Translations under genes and position numbers: made by a program | The notes under the pieces: generated by a model | Database searches by the model: none | Told to the model about the DNA's origin: nothing | The model's input: only the letters and a program-made list of their open reading frames with translations | Source: an uncultured Chitinophagales bacterium | GTDB lineage: Bacteria; Bacteroidota; Bacteroidia; Chitinophagales; JAHDHT01 | Assembly: GCA_938023075.1 (NCBI GenBank) | Contig: CALHDG010000210.1 | Coordinates: 1-48,128 of the forward strand | DNA length: 48,128 nucleotides | Reading direction: 5' to 3' | In this document: positions 17,701-25,458 of the stretch, piece by piece | How positions within the stretch are numbered: position 1 is the first letter of the stretch | Layout: each line of letters begins with the position of its first letter

Positions 17701-19251
17701 GATGGAGAAATGATACAATTTAGTAACGCAGCCAATGTAGTAATTGATTCTGTTAGATATAATGATAATATTGATTGGAATCAAGATGCCGATGGCTTAG
17801 GTTATTCCTTAGCTTTAATTGACCATTCTGATGACAATGCCCAACCTGCTGCCTGGACAAGTCAAGCTATTGAAAAAATAACCCCTGGCGCCAAAAACCA
17901 GTTTTGCATTCCCATAAGCATAAATACTTTTTCTGCCGATGTAAGTTGTTACCAGGCAAATGATGGTTTTATTGCTACTCAAATTAGCGGTGGAACATCG
18001 CCTTATAATTATAGTTGGAGCAATGGAGATACCGGTAATACCATTAGCAATCTATCCGTAGGCCAATATACCCTTACCGTTACTGATTTTTTTAATTGTG
18101 CGCATGCCGAAACCTACAACATTAACCAACCAACACCACTTCAAGCAATAACTAATTCAAGCAACCAAACTTATTACAACACAAATAACGGCACCGCTTC
18201 TGTAAATGTAATTGGAGGCATTGCACCTTATAGTTACAATTGGTCAAACGGAGCTAATACCGCCTCAATTACCGGTTTAGCACCATTGAGCTACACCGTA
18301 AATATAACAGATGCTAATAATTGTTCTATTACTGAAACGATTCATGTTCAAGCAATTGATTGTAGTACGTTAACTGCTTCAATTACTAAAACCGACCAAA
18401 CTTATTATCAAACTAATAATGGTAGCGCCACAGCGAATGTAGTTGGTGGTTTTGCACCTTATAGTTACAATTGGTCAAACGGAGCTTCTGTACCTTCTAT
18501 AAATAATTTACCAGCCGGAAGTTACAATATTAATGTTGTTGATGCGATAGGATGCATAGCTCAAGACTCGGTTATAGTTAATGGGATAACATGCAATACT
18601 TTGCAAGTTGATGTAAGTGTAAGCCACGAAAGTTGTTTTGGCGAAGAAGACGGCTTATTACAAATTAACAATATTCAAAATGGAATGACACCCTATTCTG
18701 TTTTATGGTCAACTGCAGTTGAAGATACAGTAATCAATAATTTAACTGCCGGTGATTATCAACTAAATATTACCGACAACTTGGGTTGCCCTTTTGAAGA
18801 TAGCTATACCATTAATGCAGCTACGGAAATTTCTGTTAATACTATTGTTACTGATGCCAGTTCAAATAGTGTTCAAGATGGTTCAATTGAATTAATAGTT
18901 AATGGAGGGATGCCACCGTATACTTTTAATTGGTTAACTTTAGCATCCAGTCAAAATATTGGCAACTTATTACCAGGCAATTATTCGGTGAGTATATCAG
19001 ATGCAAACAATTGCCAGGTACAAATAAATAATATAGTTGTTGGTAACAATTGTTTGTCAAGTATTGTTCAACAAAATTATCCACCAATAACAACGGCGGT
19101 ATTTCAAGTTGCCGATTTTATCCAATCAAATGGAATAGTGCTCAACAATGAACAAGTGAGTTTTAAAGCTGGCAGCTACATTGAATTAACTGATAGTTTT
19201 GAAGTAAAACAAGATGCCGCATTCGAAGCCAAAATAGATGGATGTGATTAA
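14734..19251 (+). CDS. Large secreted protein with lamin-tail, CotH kinase-like and five SprB-type domains
   Basis: 1505 residues with a signal peptide ending TIAQ (about 1-25). In order: a lamin-tail domain (about 185-330, LVINEIQASNNNT), a chitobiase C-terminal-like domain (about 338-410, ATIYYTTDGSAPNTNSPIYN), and a CotH kinase-like domain (about 417-800). CotH features are GLSVFGNCSRRYAQKSLALK, RRLRFRNGGNHWKNSMIADL and the metal-binding-like LDVDGGFSN near 692. A second lamin-tail domain follows (about 905-1065, VVINEIHYNPLGTSEAEEF), then five SprB-type repeats (about 1069-1425, pattern GG..PY.Y.WSNG). The end is an apparent coathanger-stack domain (VSFKAGSYIELTDSFEVKQD). It is a cell-surface or secreted protein; kinase activity is not established for this subgroup. 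Two SprB repeats share an exact 35-base segment (18221-18255 and 18452-18486). Confidence 0.85.
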   Translation: MNKIITLVQFTFLFTLILSIKTTIAQNCTSINFNDFTILSSNGNQDNGVFQIQNNGATLYIANNAWKAIEVNYPVLSNTILEFEFKSTVKGEIHGIGLNNLLTSIIPSNVLNIYGTQNISTDNIASDDYNLNGNWQSFRVDLGTYVSGTFNYLVFIADDDANANGNSFFRNVKIYEPTTYAQVNSNLVINEIQASNNNTILDNFLEYDDWIEIYNTSNNPIDLAGYYLSDDVFQLNKFQIPNSDALLTTIPANGHLLFWADNDVAQGINHSNFKLSSSGERVFLVAQDGTTIIDSIMYTPLKSGQTYKRIPDGTVNLAKSAMASPANTNDDDFGFLEPPVFSLSSGTYNGNQTISLFNAGGATIYYTTDGSAPNTNSPIYNTPITITQNTSIRAIAAKCGFENSDIITQAYIIGVNHDLPILTLNINDEYLYSDTQGMLVVGTNGIEGCGGVANYHQEWEYPGNVTLLNTAGNEAFNVEGGLSVFGNCSRRYAQKSLALKTKDIYQSKNIPYKVFPTQTQDEFRRLRFRNGGNHWKNSMIADLIFHQLIEKTTNADVQSTTPVVSYINGDYNGIFNIRHAYSKHYFRYNHKKYENSDFDILRMAKSYKEYSVVDGDSTDFKNLFESFENTNLFTPQKIDLIYNTIDIDNFIDYYSSMMWVWTLDWPATYSPSNQIFWKPKEQNTKWRIAVLDVDGGFSNVSHNTYSYMNIPDSLGRNTEEATRLFRRLNQDIPKFNEEFVQRAFTYCNIIFNKDSVAKKINNYKSLIENEMHQHINKWGNQGGVPSYNVWLDEVEILKTYANGRSDTLKNHIANYHNKSIINLAFNFNQNTNGYVALNSNFFKVPENYVGEYLEDIPMWLHAIPNPGYRFVEWQGMDNTAYKYQQSVYRAFNTNKNITPIFEPALDVVINEIHYNPLGTSEAEEFIELYNPDNKAKPLFGYQFNNGVEFSFPENVVINPNEYIIIANDASIYENNGYQVFQWTCGNLNNDGEMIQFSNAANVVIDSVRYNDNIDWNQDADGLGYSLALIDHSDDNAQPAAWTSQAIEKITPGAKNQFCIPISINTFSADVSCYQANDGFIATQISGGTSPYNYSWSNGDTGNTISNLSVGQYTLTVTDFFNCAHAETYNINQPTPLQAITNSSNQTYYNTNNGTASVNVIGGIAPYSYNWSNGANTASITGLAPLSYTVNITDANNCSITETIHVQAIDCSTLTASITKTDQTYYQTNNGSATANVVGGFAPYSYNWSNGASVPSINNLPAGSYNINVVDAIGCIAQDSVIVNGITCNTLQVDVSVSHESCFGEEDGLLQINNIQNGMTPYSVLWSTAVEDTVINNLTAGDYQLNITDNLGCPFEDSYTINAATEISVNTIVTDASSNSVQDGSIELIVNGGMPPYTFNWLTLASSQNIGNLLPGNYSVSISDANNCQVQINNIVVGNNCLSSIVQQNYPPITTAVFQVADFIQSNGIVLNNEQVSFKAGSYIELTDSFEVKQDAAFEAKIDGCD

Positions 19252-19869
19252 ATCTTAAATCTGGTAAAATTTAATTTTGTAATTAAAGCTATTTAAACTT
19301 ACTTTTTTTAGGGATGTTATTCATTTTTTAACTAAATAGTTAAGAAAGTGTATGGAATAAGTTCGTAAAATTAGGCTAATGGTTTAGGCACTAAGTTTAA
19401 CTCATCATTCTATATAAACCTACTGTACAAAGATAACCCCAGAGGGATGACAGCTTGCTAGCATAAAAGGCTACACACTAGTGAAGCTCCGTAGGAGTGC
19501 TACCGCCGAAAGTTATTAGAAGTGTCGCTCCTTCGTAGCTCAATTAAATTAAATTGCTTAGCAACCAAAATGTAGCACTTCCAGTGCTTGCATTGAACAT
19601 ATAAAATATATTTTAAATAAAATAAAGTGTACTGGTTTATTTAGTTCTTAAAGCACTAACTTATTTTGTTCTTAATCTTGGCTTTGAAAAAGGAGTTCAC
19701 CATTAATATTTTCTAATGCTAAATTCATTCGCCTCGTCTATCAAAAAATGACTTTGACATAAAAAGTAGGTTTATTTTCTCCGCATTACTAAGGTTTACA
19801 CTAGTGTACAAATAAAAAAAATAAGCCATGCCATTGTATAAATAGTAGAATAATTTTTATCTTAAAGTA
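19252..19869. repeat. Gene-free stretch with repeat fragments, including a reversed partial copy of M2 (19729-19792)
   Basis: The section 19729-19792 is the reverse complement of the left 64 bases of M2 at 11391, with only about three differences. Further back, CTCCGTAGGAGTGCTACCG and GTGTCGCTCCTTCGTAGCTC (about 19486-19545) and GTAGCACTTCCAGTGCTTG (about 19573-19591) form small inverted arms of a type I have seen between genes in Bacteroidota. No coding sequence or clear promoter for the next gene was found. Confidence 0.5.
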
Positions 19870-21470
19870 ATGTTTAAATTAAGGCAAAAGATTTATTTAG
19901 GAGATTGGTTATTGTTAAAACCATATAAAAGCCAGGTTTCATCAGATGTTTTTTATCTGCAACTAAGCAATCAAATTAAATCATCAATTACCAAACAGAT
20001 AGATGTTGAAACGTTAGAGCGTTTTTTTGATGATGCACTTAATTTGTATGCTTGTTTTATAGTATCCTATCTGGAGGATAATATTTCGGAAACTAACTTG
20101 TGGAATACCTTTGTTAAAATTCATAAGCAGTTGTATGGCTTTCAAATTCCACTTTATGATTTAAGTGAACATTATGAAGACGAAATTAATTTACAAGATG
20201 TTCAATTTTTGACTTGGTACTTTGTAAAAACAGTTGATAACGAAGCCGAAATTGAACCTAATAACGATATTGTTGTACAGGTTTCTACTATAGTGATGAA
20301 TATTTTAGATGATGCTTGGGATGATGCACCAGAAAACAACAAACTACAAGCTGCTTATCAATTAGACGAAACCACTGAAATCGATTTTGAAGCAGTACAG
20401 TATTTAATAGAAAATATTTTATATGAATCATATTTATTTTACATTGATACCGGTAGTCGCTTTGTGAATTTAGTAAGAGACCAAACAGAGAAAGAACAAC
20501 TTGATGCTACCGCTTTCTTAATTATCTCATCAGAAATTAAAGATATATTAACTTTTACCGAAAATACAAAGCTATTAGCATTGAAAGGGAAAATTTGGGC
20601 TGCTGAACTAGTGGGCAATAAGCACCCACAATATCAAAATTTAATTAATGTTTCAGAAAGATATTCAAACCACTTTTACTACACGGGTAAAGATGAACAT
20701 CATTTCTTTTTCGAGCGCGTTCTATCAGAAAGAAAAATTAATATTAATAAAACAGATTTTGAACACGATGTGTTTTTAAAAAAAACAGGTACACAATTTT
20801 TATTAACTATTTTTCAATGTAACAATAAATTCATTGCTCCTAAAATTCCCATAAAAAATAATGTAAGTAAAAGCGAGATTGCTAAAGATAATAACATATT
20901 TAATGACTTTGAAGTCTCACTTTTTGTAAGCAATGAAAAAGATACAATTGAAGCTATACTAAACGACCAGTTAGAAGCATTTTGTGCAATAAACGATGGG
21001 CAACAAATACTATTTATACTTTCAGAAGATGTTGAAGATTGCTTGAACAATTTTTATGAGTGCTACAATAGTTTATTTTCAAAGCCCCAAAACCAGCACT
21101 CGAAATTTTGCATTAAAGACAATTTAACCTATTATGATTATAAAATTGAAGATAGTGCAGACTTACCTGCACTAATATATTTTAATCCAAAACGGGGAAT
21201 TGAAGTTCAGGTTTTGATAAATAGTGCTTTCCCATTGGATGATAATCCTTTTTATTTTGAAGAAGACAGTGAAGAAGAATTTATATTTATGATTGAACAA
21301 ACAAACACCTCACAGAGTTGCTTGAATTTTGCATAAAACATGGTAAAGATAAACTTCCGTTTTTTAAAACTAAGCGAGGTGAATTGTATTTAAAACATTA
21401 TGGCTTTATCCACCGCTTTCATTTCCACGAAAGTTATAGTCCTGTTCCTTATTTGGCGTACAAAAATTAG
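19870..21470 (+). CDS. DUF3843-family protein, frame broken near the 3' end (first frame stops at 21336)
   Basis: The first frame codes 488 residues beginning MFKLRQKIYLGDWLLLKPYK, with DVFYLQLSNQI, LYACFIVSYLEDNISETNLW and DEINLQDVQFLTWYFVKTVD, which I recognise as DUF3843, a Bacteroidota family of unknown function. The frame ends QTNTSQSCLNFA at 21336. The -1 frame continues smoothly as KHLTELLEFCIKHGKDKLPF and ends at TAG 21468-21470, adding about 54 plausible residues. The break falls in three AACA units at 21296-21307; one more unit would join the frames. It may be a slippage mutation, a contingency switch or an assembly indel. No signal peptide or membrane helix is seen. Confidence 0.7.
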
Positions 21471-21476
21471 TTAATT

Positions 21477-21818
21477 TTATACGGAGCGCCGTGCATCTCT
21501 AAAACTTTTAATAAAAACAACCAATGCCACAATACAACTTACAAGCATAGTTGCTACCCGTATAATGGCTAAGGTATCTCCTCTAGCGATGGAGCCCCTT
21601 AGCGGCATAACAAAGCCAATAAGTGCTAACACAGTCAACACCACTACAATATGAGCAACTATTTTGTTTTGTTGCCTCATAAAAGGCGTACAGATTAAAA
21701 AAATAACACCAAACGCTAATGGTATAAATGCGGTGCCAGAATCACTAGTTAAACCAGCCCATAAACCTAAAACAGATAAGATTAATCCGTTAATAAAATT
21801 TGCTCGCCAAGGTTGCAT
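21477..21818 (-). CDS. Small four-helix membrane protein of unknown function
   Basis: 113 residues with four hydrophobic segments: about 9-25 (FINGLILSVLGLWAGL), 30-47 (AFIPLAFGVIFLICTPFM), 53-74 (IVAHIVVVLTVLALIGFVM) and 84-105 (AIIRVATMLVSCIVALVVFI). The tail is basic (KSFRDARRSV), fitting a cytoplasmic C-terminus. The N-terminus MQPWRANFINGL is reminiscent of a small conserved membrane family in Bacteroidota, but I know no function. It converges with the DUF3843 gene, and the two stops are only 6 bases apart if the extended frame is real. Confidence 0.65.
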   Translation of the reverse strand: MQPWRANFINGLILSVLGLWAGLTSDSGTAFIPLAFGVIFLICTPFMRQQNKIVAHIVVVLTVLALIGFVMPLRGSIARGDTLAIIRVATMLVSCIVALVVFIKSFRDARRSV

Positions 21819-21880
21819 AATTAAAACTTTAACACAAGATTAATCAATTTTCTCATCATCACAAAAAGAATGTGTGGCAA

Positions 21881-22258
21881 TTAACCAAAAGTTTCTTCAA
21901 CTACTACTTTTGCTAATTGAACTTGCCCGTTTAACGGTGGATTTAGTTTAGCCACTTCTACCTTTAAGGCATACAATCGGTCAAATTTATTTTTGATGGC
22001 TTCTATAATTTTACCGGCAACATGTTCAATTAGTTTGGCGGATTCAGCCATAACAGCTTTGCAAATTTCGTGAATGATGGCATAATCAATAGTTAATTCT
22101 AATTGATCTTTTACCATCGCGTTTTCAAAAAAAGTACCGACATACACATTTACGGTATAGTTGCCGCCTACTTTTTGTTCTTCTGGTGTAACGCCGTGGT
22201 GGGCGTAAAATTCCATGCCTTCTAAAGCTACCCAATGGCGTTTGGTTGTGTTACTCAT
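21881..22258 (-). CDS. folB: Dihydroneopterin aldolase FolB
   Basis: 125 residues, standard for FolB. MEFYAHHGVTPEEQKVGGNY (about 15-34) carries the family H-H-G-V and E-E-Q motif. TIDYAIIHEICKAVMAESAK (about 57-76) supplies the tyrosine region, IEHVAGKIIEAI the next helix, and KLNPPLNGQV the C-terminal block. It cleaves 7,8-dihydroneopterin to 6-hydroxymethyl-7,8-dihydropterin and glycolaldehyde in folate synthesis. It stands between a small membrane protein and a repeat-rich region, with no other folate gene beside it. Confidence in the assignment is high. Confidence 0.92.
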   Translation of the reverse strand: MSNTTKRHWVALEGMEFYAHHGVTPEEQKVGGNYTVNVYVGTFFENAMVKDQLELTIDYAIIHEICKAVMAESAKLIEHVAGKIIEAIKNKFDRLYALKVEVAKLNPPLNGQVQLAKVVVEETFG

Positions 22259-22308
22259 ATACTAAATATTTCAGCATCAAATTAACGCATATTTTTTTTA
22301 TTTTGGAA

Positions 22309-22757
22309 TTGTTTACTGAAATTTCGGTAGTAGCTATTTGTATCAAAAATATGATTTTCAATTATTTGTAAAGATTCAATTTTCATTGTTTTACTTGAAA
22401 TTTGAGTTTTGTGATATTTTTCAAGTAGTTTAAATAGTTTATCCAAACAATAAAGTAGTTGATACTTTGAAAAACTCCAAAAGCTTGTAATACCCGCTGC
22501 CGTCATTGCAGAAAATGTGGAGAGCAGCGGAACATTTATCAGCAATCTCTCTTAAGGTTTCCCCCCTAGTTTAAATGTTTAGTAGGGTGTTTTTAGGAGA
22601 GATGCCGGATAATCTGTTCCGCAAGCTCAGATACTGGATCGAGTCCAGCACAAATTTCCGGCATGACGTTTATTACGTTTACCTCTATCTTAGTTCAACT
22701 GCCTTGATAAACTTGTCGATAACTTCGAACATTATTTTACAGCCGAAACTTAAGTTG
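22309..22757. repeat. Composite repeat region with M3-like ends and a GATGCCGG inverted repeat
   Basis: The left end has AATTTCGGTAGTAGCTA (from about 22319). The right end ATTATTTTACAGCCGAAACT (22730-22749) differs at two positions from the M3 right end. Between them, GATGCCGGATAATCTG (22601-) and TTTCCGGCATGACG (to about 22667) form long inverted arms around GATACTGGATCGAGTCCAGC. An 87-codon minus-strand frame within it looks accidental. This may be an older M3 copy with other repeats inserted. Confidence 0.45.
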
Positions 22758-22822
22758 TTTATTTAAAGTTAGCCAACGGGCTTTCCATTTTCTTATTGGT
22801 TGGTTGATGCCTGTTATTTTAT

Positions 22823-23049
22823 TAACTTAAGTTTCGGTAGTAGTATTCATTTTATAATAACTTGAATGTAAATTATTTATGGAAATTGAAGTACTCTATA
22901 AGGTTAAGTAAACTTAATTCAACATATAAAGCATAAAATCATCCAAGTGAACCTGTTCACTTGTTGTAGTAAAGTGCCCTTGCTTTTGTTGACACAATGG
23001 AACAGGTTCCATTGGAACAGCCATTATTTTACTACCGAAACTTAAGTTA
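22823..23049. mobile_element. MITE/REPIN-like element M3, complete copy
   Basis: The 20-bp ends are a perfect inverted repeat: TAACTTAAGTTTCGGTAGTA at 22823-22842 and TACTACCGAAACTTAAGTTA at 23030-23049. Inside are two 20-base palindromes, CAAGTGAACCTGTTCACTTG (22944-22963) and CAATGGAACAGGTTCCATTG (22995-23014), each with 9-bp arms. There is no gene. Partial relatives lie at 11646, 22309 and 27047, and a related palindrome pair at 27889. Confidence 0.75.
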
Positions 23050-23120
23050 TTAAGCACCACAATTTATGTAAAGAGTGGGCAGCTATGGTACGGTATTGAA
23101 GCGGTGCGCCCTTGGCAATA

Positions 23121-23231
23121 TAACCCTGATTGCAACGGTTATGCTGCCTGCAGCCTTGGGCTTGTGCGTTGGCGCAGCATTTGAGTGGAAAGCAGGCTGC
23201 GCCTTTCTAATTATTCTTTGTGTTTCGTTTC
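23121..23231 (+). repeat. AGCCC-family copy 5, with a compensatory stem change
   Basis: The left arm reads AACCCTGATTGCAACGG (from 23122) and the right arm AGTGGAAAGCAGGCT (to about 23198). The C-to-T change on the left is matched by G-to-A on the right, relative to other copies. The inner arms ATGCTGC and GCAGCAT pair. The tail is GTTTCGTTTC at 23222-23231. Confidence 0.7.
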
Positions 23232-23291
23232 TAAAAAACAATTGGTTTTACTACTAATTTAGTGAGAAGTATTGAAAAGTCCTTTATAAGT

Positions 23292-23378
23292 TTTTAAACT
23301 ACCCCGACCTTTTTCTTTCGAAAAAGCCCACCTACCGATGTGTCGATACAGGCTCTTCAACATTTGAAGGGGAATTAG
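23292..23378 (+). repeat. Dispersed ACCCCGACC-family repeat, copy 1
   Basis: It runs from TTTTAAACTACCCCGACC through CTTTCGAAAAAGCCCA to GAAGGGGAATTAG. The ends resemble the reverse complement of 36439-36502. CTTCAACATTTGAAG forms a short hairpin near its end. No gene is present. It lies between an AGCCC-family copy and the PiT-like gene. Confidence 0.65.
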
Positions 23379-23502
23379 TCCGGCTTACCATATATTATAT
23401 ATACTGTTCCCATTAAAATGATAGTAGTTCCAAATAATTTAATAATTATGTAAATGAGCAGCCAAATCAATACCCAACTTAACCTTAAGTAAACCATAAC
23501 TT

Positions 23503-23536
23503 TTTGCTGTGTTAATCGTATTGCCATGTAGTTTTG
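23503..23536 (+). promoter_or_regulatory. Probable promoter of the PiT-like gene
   Basis: TTTG at about 23503-23506 and TAGTTTTG at 23529-23536 match the TTTG / TAnnTTTG pattern with a 22-base spacer. This is slightly longer than usual. The ATG is 38 bases downstream. Confidence 0.5.
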
Positions 23537-23573
23537 TTACCTTGCTGACCAAACTAAAACTAATATTTAATAT

Positions 23574-24605
23574 ATGGATTTTACGGCTATTGTTATGTGG
23601 CTCGGCTTCATTTTGGCATCCTATTCTGTAGTGGGTAATGATGTGATACAAACGCTAGGTACCTTTTTAACCTCAAACGAGAAAAGGGTAAAGTGGTATA
23701 TTTTATGGGCGTTTGCGGCTTCTATATTATGCGTTACCTTAATTATTGGCTATGTGCAGGCAGATATTGATTACGGGCGCTTGGATAACTTTGATTTAGA
23801 CGCCATTCAGTATAATTGGTATTATGTTTTACCACCTTTAGTGCTGCTGCTTATTACCCGTTCGGGCATACCGGTTAGTACCACTTTTATGGTGCTTACT
23901 TTGTTTTCGTTAAACAAAATTCCCAACGATTTGAGCAGTATGGTTTCCTCTGTTTTTGATATGGAACAAAAGTTGGGTGGAATGATTCAGAAGTCGATTA
24001 TGGGCTATATTGTTGCATTTGTTTCGGCTATTGTTATTTATGTGTTGGTTACCCGCTTAACGGAAAAACGGTTTATGGAGAAACCCATCAGCGACCAAAG
24101 TCGCCCGTTTTGGATTGGCGCGCAATGGTTTACTACCGGATTTTTATGGTATCAATGGTTAACGCAAGATTTAGCAAATATCTATGTGTATTTAAGAGGG
24201 GGTACCGAGCTTTCTGTTTTTGGGTTCATTTGTTCTTTACTGATTTTGGTGGGTTTGTTAGCTTATATATTTTACAGTAGAGGAGGCAAAGTGCAAAATG
24301 TGGTACGCGAAAAAACCAACACCGCTGATATACGTGCGGCAACATTTGTGGATTTGATTTATGGCATTATTCTCTATATTTTTAAATATAATTATCTCGG
24401 TTTGTTTGAAGCTAAATTGCCGATGAGTACCACTTGGGTATTTATTGGTTTGTTAGCGGGCAGAGAAATTGGCATCCGCTTAAACTTAGACAGAAAGATT
24501 ACGAAGCAAACCGCACGCATGGTTTTTTCCGATCTCGGTAAAGTGTTTTTTGGTTTGTTGGTTAGTGTAGTGTTGGTGTTTATTATTAAGTTGATTGGGG
24601 GCTAG
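23574..24605 (+). CDS. PiT-like inorganic phosphate (or related anion) transporter
   Basis: 343 residues, with about nine hydrophobic segments and no signal peptide. Two internal repeats carry motifs like those of the PiT family: GNDVIQTLGTFLTS (about 22-35) with GIPVSTTFMVLTLF (about 97-110), and KLPMSTTWVFIGLLAGREIG (about 280-299). In PiT transporters the GxNDxxxxxGT and PxSTT motifs line the substrate path, and both are present here in slightly changed form. Known PiT proteins are usually longer (400-500 residues) with a central loop, so this is a compact relative. The substrate is inferred from the family. Its end overlaps the repaired reading frame of the convergent gene by about 20 bases. 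Confidence 0.7.
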   Translation: MDFTAIVMWLGFILASYSVVGNDVIQTLGTFLTSNEKRVKWYILWAFAASILCVTLIIGYVQADIDYGRLDNFDLDAIQYNWYYVLPPLVLLLITRSGIPVSTTFMVLTLFSLNKIPNDLSSMVSSVFDMEQKLGGMIQKSIMGYIVAFVSAIVIYVLVTRLTEKRFMEKPISDQSRPFWIGAQWFTTGFLWYQWLTQDLANIYVYLRGGTELSVFGFICSLLILVGLLAYIFYSRGGKVQNVVREKTNTADIRAATFVDLIYGIILYIFKYNYLGLFEAKLPMSTTWVFIGLLAGREIGIRLNLDRKITKQTARMVFSDLGKVFFGLLVSVVLVFIIKLIGG

Positions 24606-25091
24606 TTGCTTTTCTTTTTCCTCTAAAAATTCCGATTGGGATATTTAAGATAAAAATGATTTGGCTTGCGAATAAAATAAGCAGGGTATAGACATTATGT
24701 TTGTGATTAGTTCAAGTTTTCCAAATGCCTTACTCTCTTCATTAACTATATCAAAATTGCTATTTATTAGGTTGGATGTTACAAAGTTGTTTAAATTTTG
24801 ATGGACAATTAATAAAATACTAATTACAATAATAGGTAAAATTGTCAATAAACAGTGTGTAACCTTCATCCATTTAATAAGCCTGTAATTTCTTAAGCTC
24901 CAATATATAAAACCAATCAACATAATTATATATACTATGAATATAGCCATATGGAAGGGAGCAATTAAAAAATAAACATCGTGTAATTGTAAGTCAAATG
25001 CACTATCGGGAATTGATGAAATTAGTATTAATAGAATTGGTGTACTTAACCAAAAAATTATATGCGTTTTGTGTTGTAAATAGTGTATCAT
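24586..25091 (-). CDS. Small membrane protein resembling a cytochrome oxidase subunit I fragment; frame apparently broken (first frame ends at 24645)
   Basis: The first frame gives 148 residues with three membrane helices. The motif LQLHDVYFLIAPFHMAIFIV (about 34-53) resembles the DTYFVVAHFHYV region of heme-copper oxidase subunit I. This is a family of small stand-alone proteins in Bacteroidota whose role is unclear. Family members, as I recall them, end in a fourth helix plus a basic tail. Here the -1 frame supplies this as NVYTLLILFASQIIFILNIP followed by IGIFRGKRKATS, ending at TAA 24588-24586. The first frame instead ends CLFYSQAKSFLS. A one-base-equivalent shift near 24690-24720 would join them. 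It could be a real mutation or an assembly indel. Confidence 0.55.
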
Positions 25092-25211
25092 TTATTTGCT
25101 CAGTGTTTTTAATTTGAAATGAAGGTTCATAGCACTACAAAATAAAGGTTTTTTCAGAACTCTTAACCTTTCATAAATTGAAATACCACCTAAACAAGTA
25201 AATAATAACAA

Positions 25212-25376
25212 TTGAAAATTTCATCAGGTCTCTCAGGTTTAGTTGATAGCAGTTGTATCTACACAATAGATGAGTTAGCCTATTTCTCAAAAAATAAAAC
25301 CTTTCACCTAATTGCGGATTTAAATAATAATCAACCTTATGATATGGAAGCTCCTGAAGCTATGCGGAGATGGTGA
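25212..25376 (+). CDS. Possible small protein or gene remnant with a TTG start
   Basis: 54 codons from TTG 25212, an in-frame TAA being two codons upstream. The product runs MKISSGLSGLVDSSCIYTID, then ELAYFSKNKTFHLIADLNNN, ending MEAPEAMRRW. Amino-acid use looks like a real protein, but I recognise no family. It may be the tail of a lost gene. It lies just upstream of the hipBA promoter. The rest of 25092-25430 shows nothing else. Confidence 0.25.
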   Translation: MKISSGLSGLVDSSCIYTIDELAYFSKNKTFHLIADLNNNQPYDMEAPEAMRRW

Positions 25377-25411
25377 ATACAATATCATAGAACTAAATAT
25401 ATTTCCACAAC

Positions 25412-25458
25412 GTTCAATATGTTGAACATTTACACTATATTTGTTCAATATTATGAAC
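25412..25458 (+). promoter_or_regulatory. hipBA promoter and paired operator-like inverted repeats
   Basis: GTTCAATATGTTGAAC (25412-25427) and GTTCAATATTATGAAC (25443-25458) are two 16-base inverted repeats starting 31 bases apart, about three helical turns. A TATATTTG -7 box (25436-25443) lies between them, and the hipB ATG (25453) is inside the second. HipB-type repressors bind such repeats, so autorepression is the natural reading. Confidence 0.7.

Noticed and set aside
22282-22545. 87-codon minus-strand frame next to folB
   Set aside because: It lies within a repeat composite and has no recognisable domain or homology by eye.
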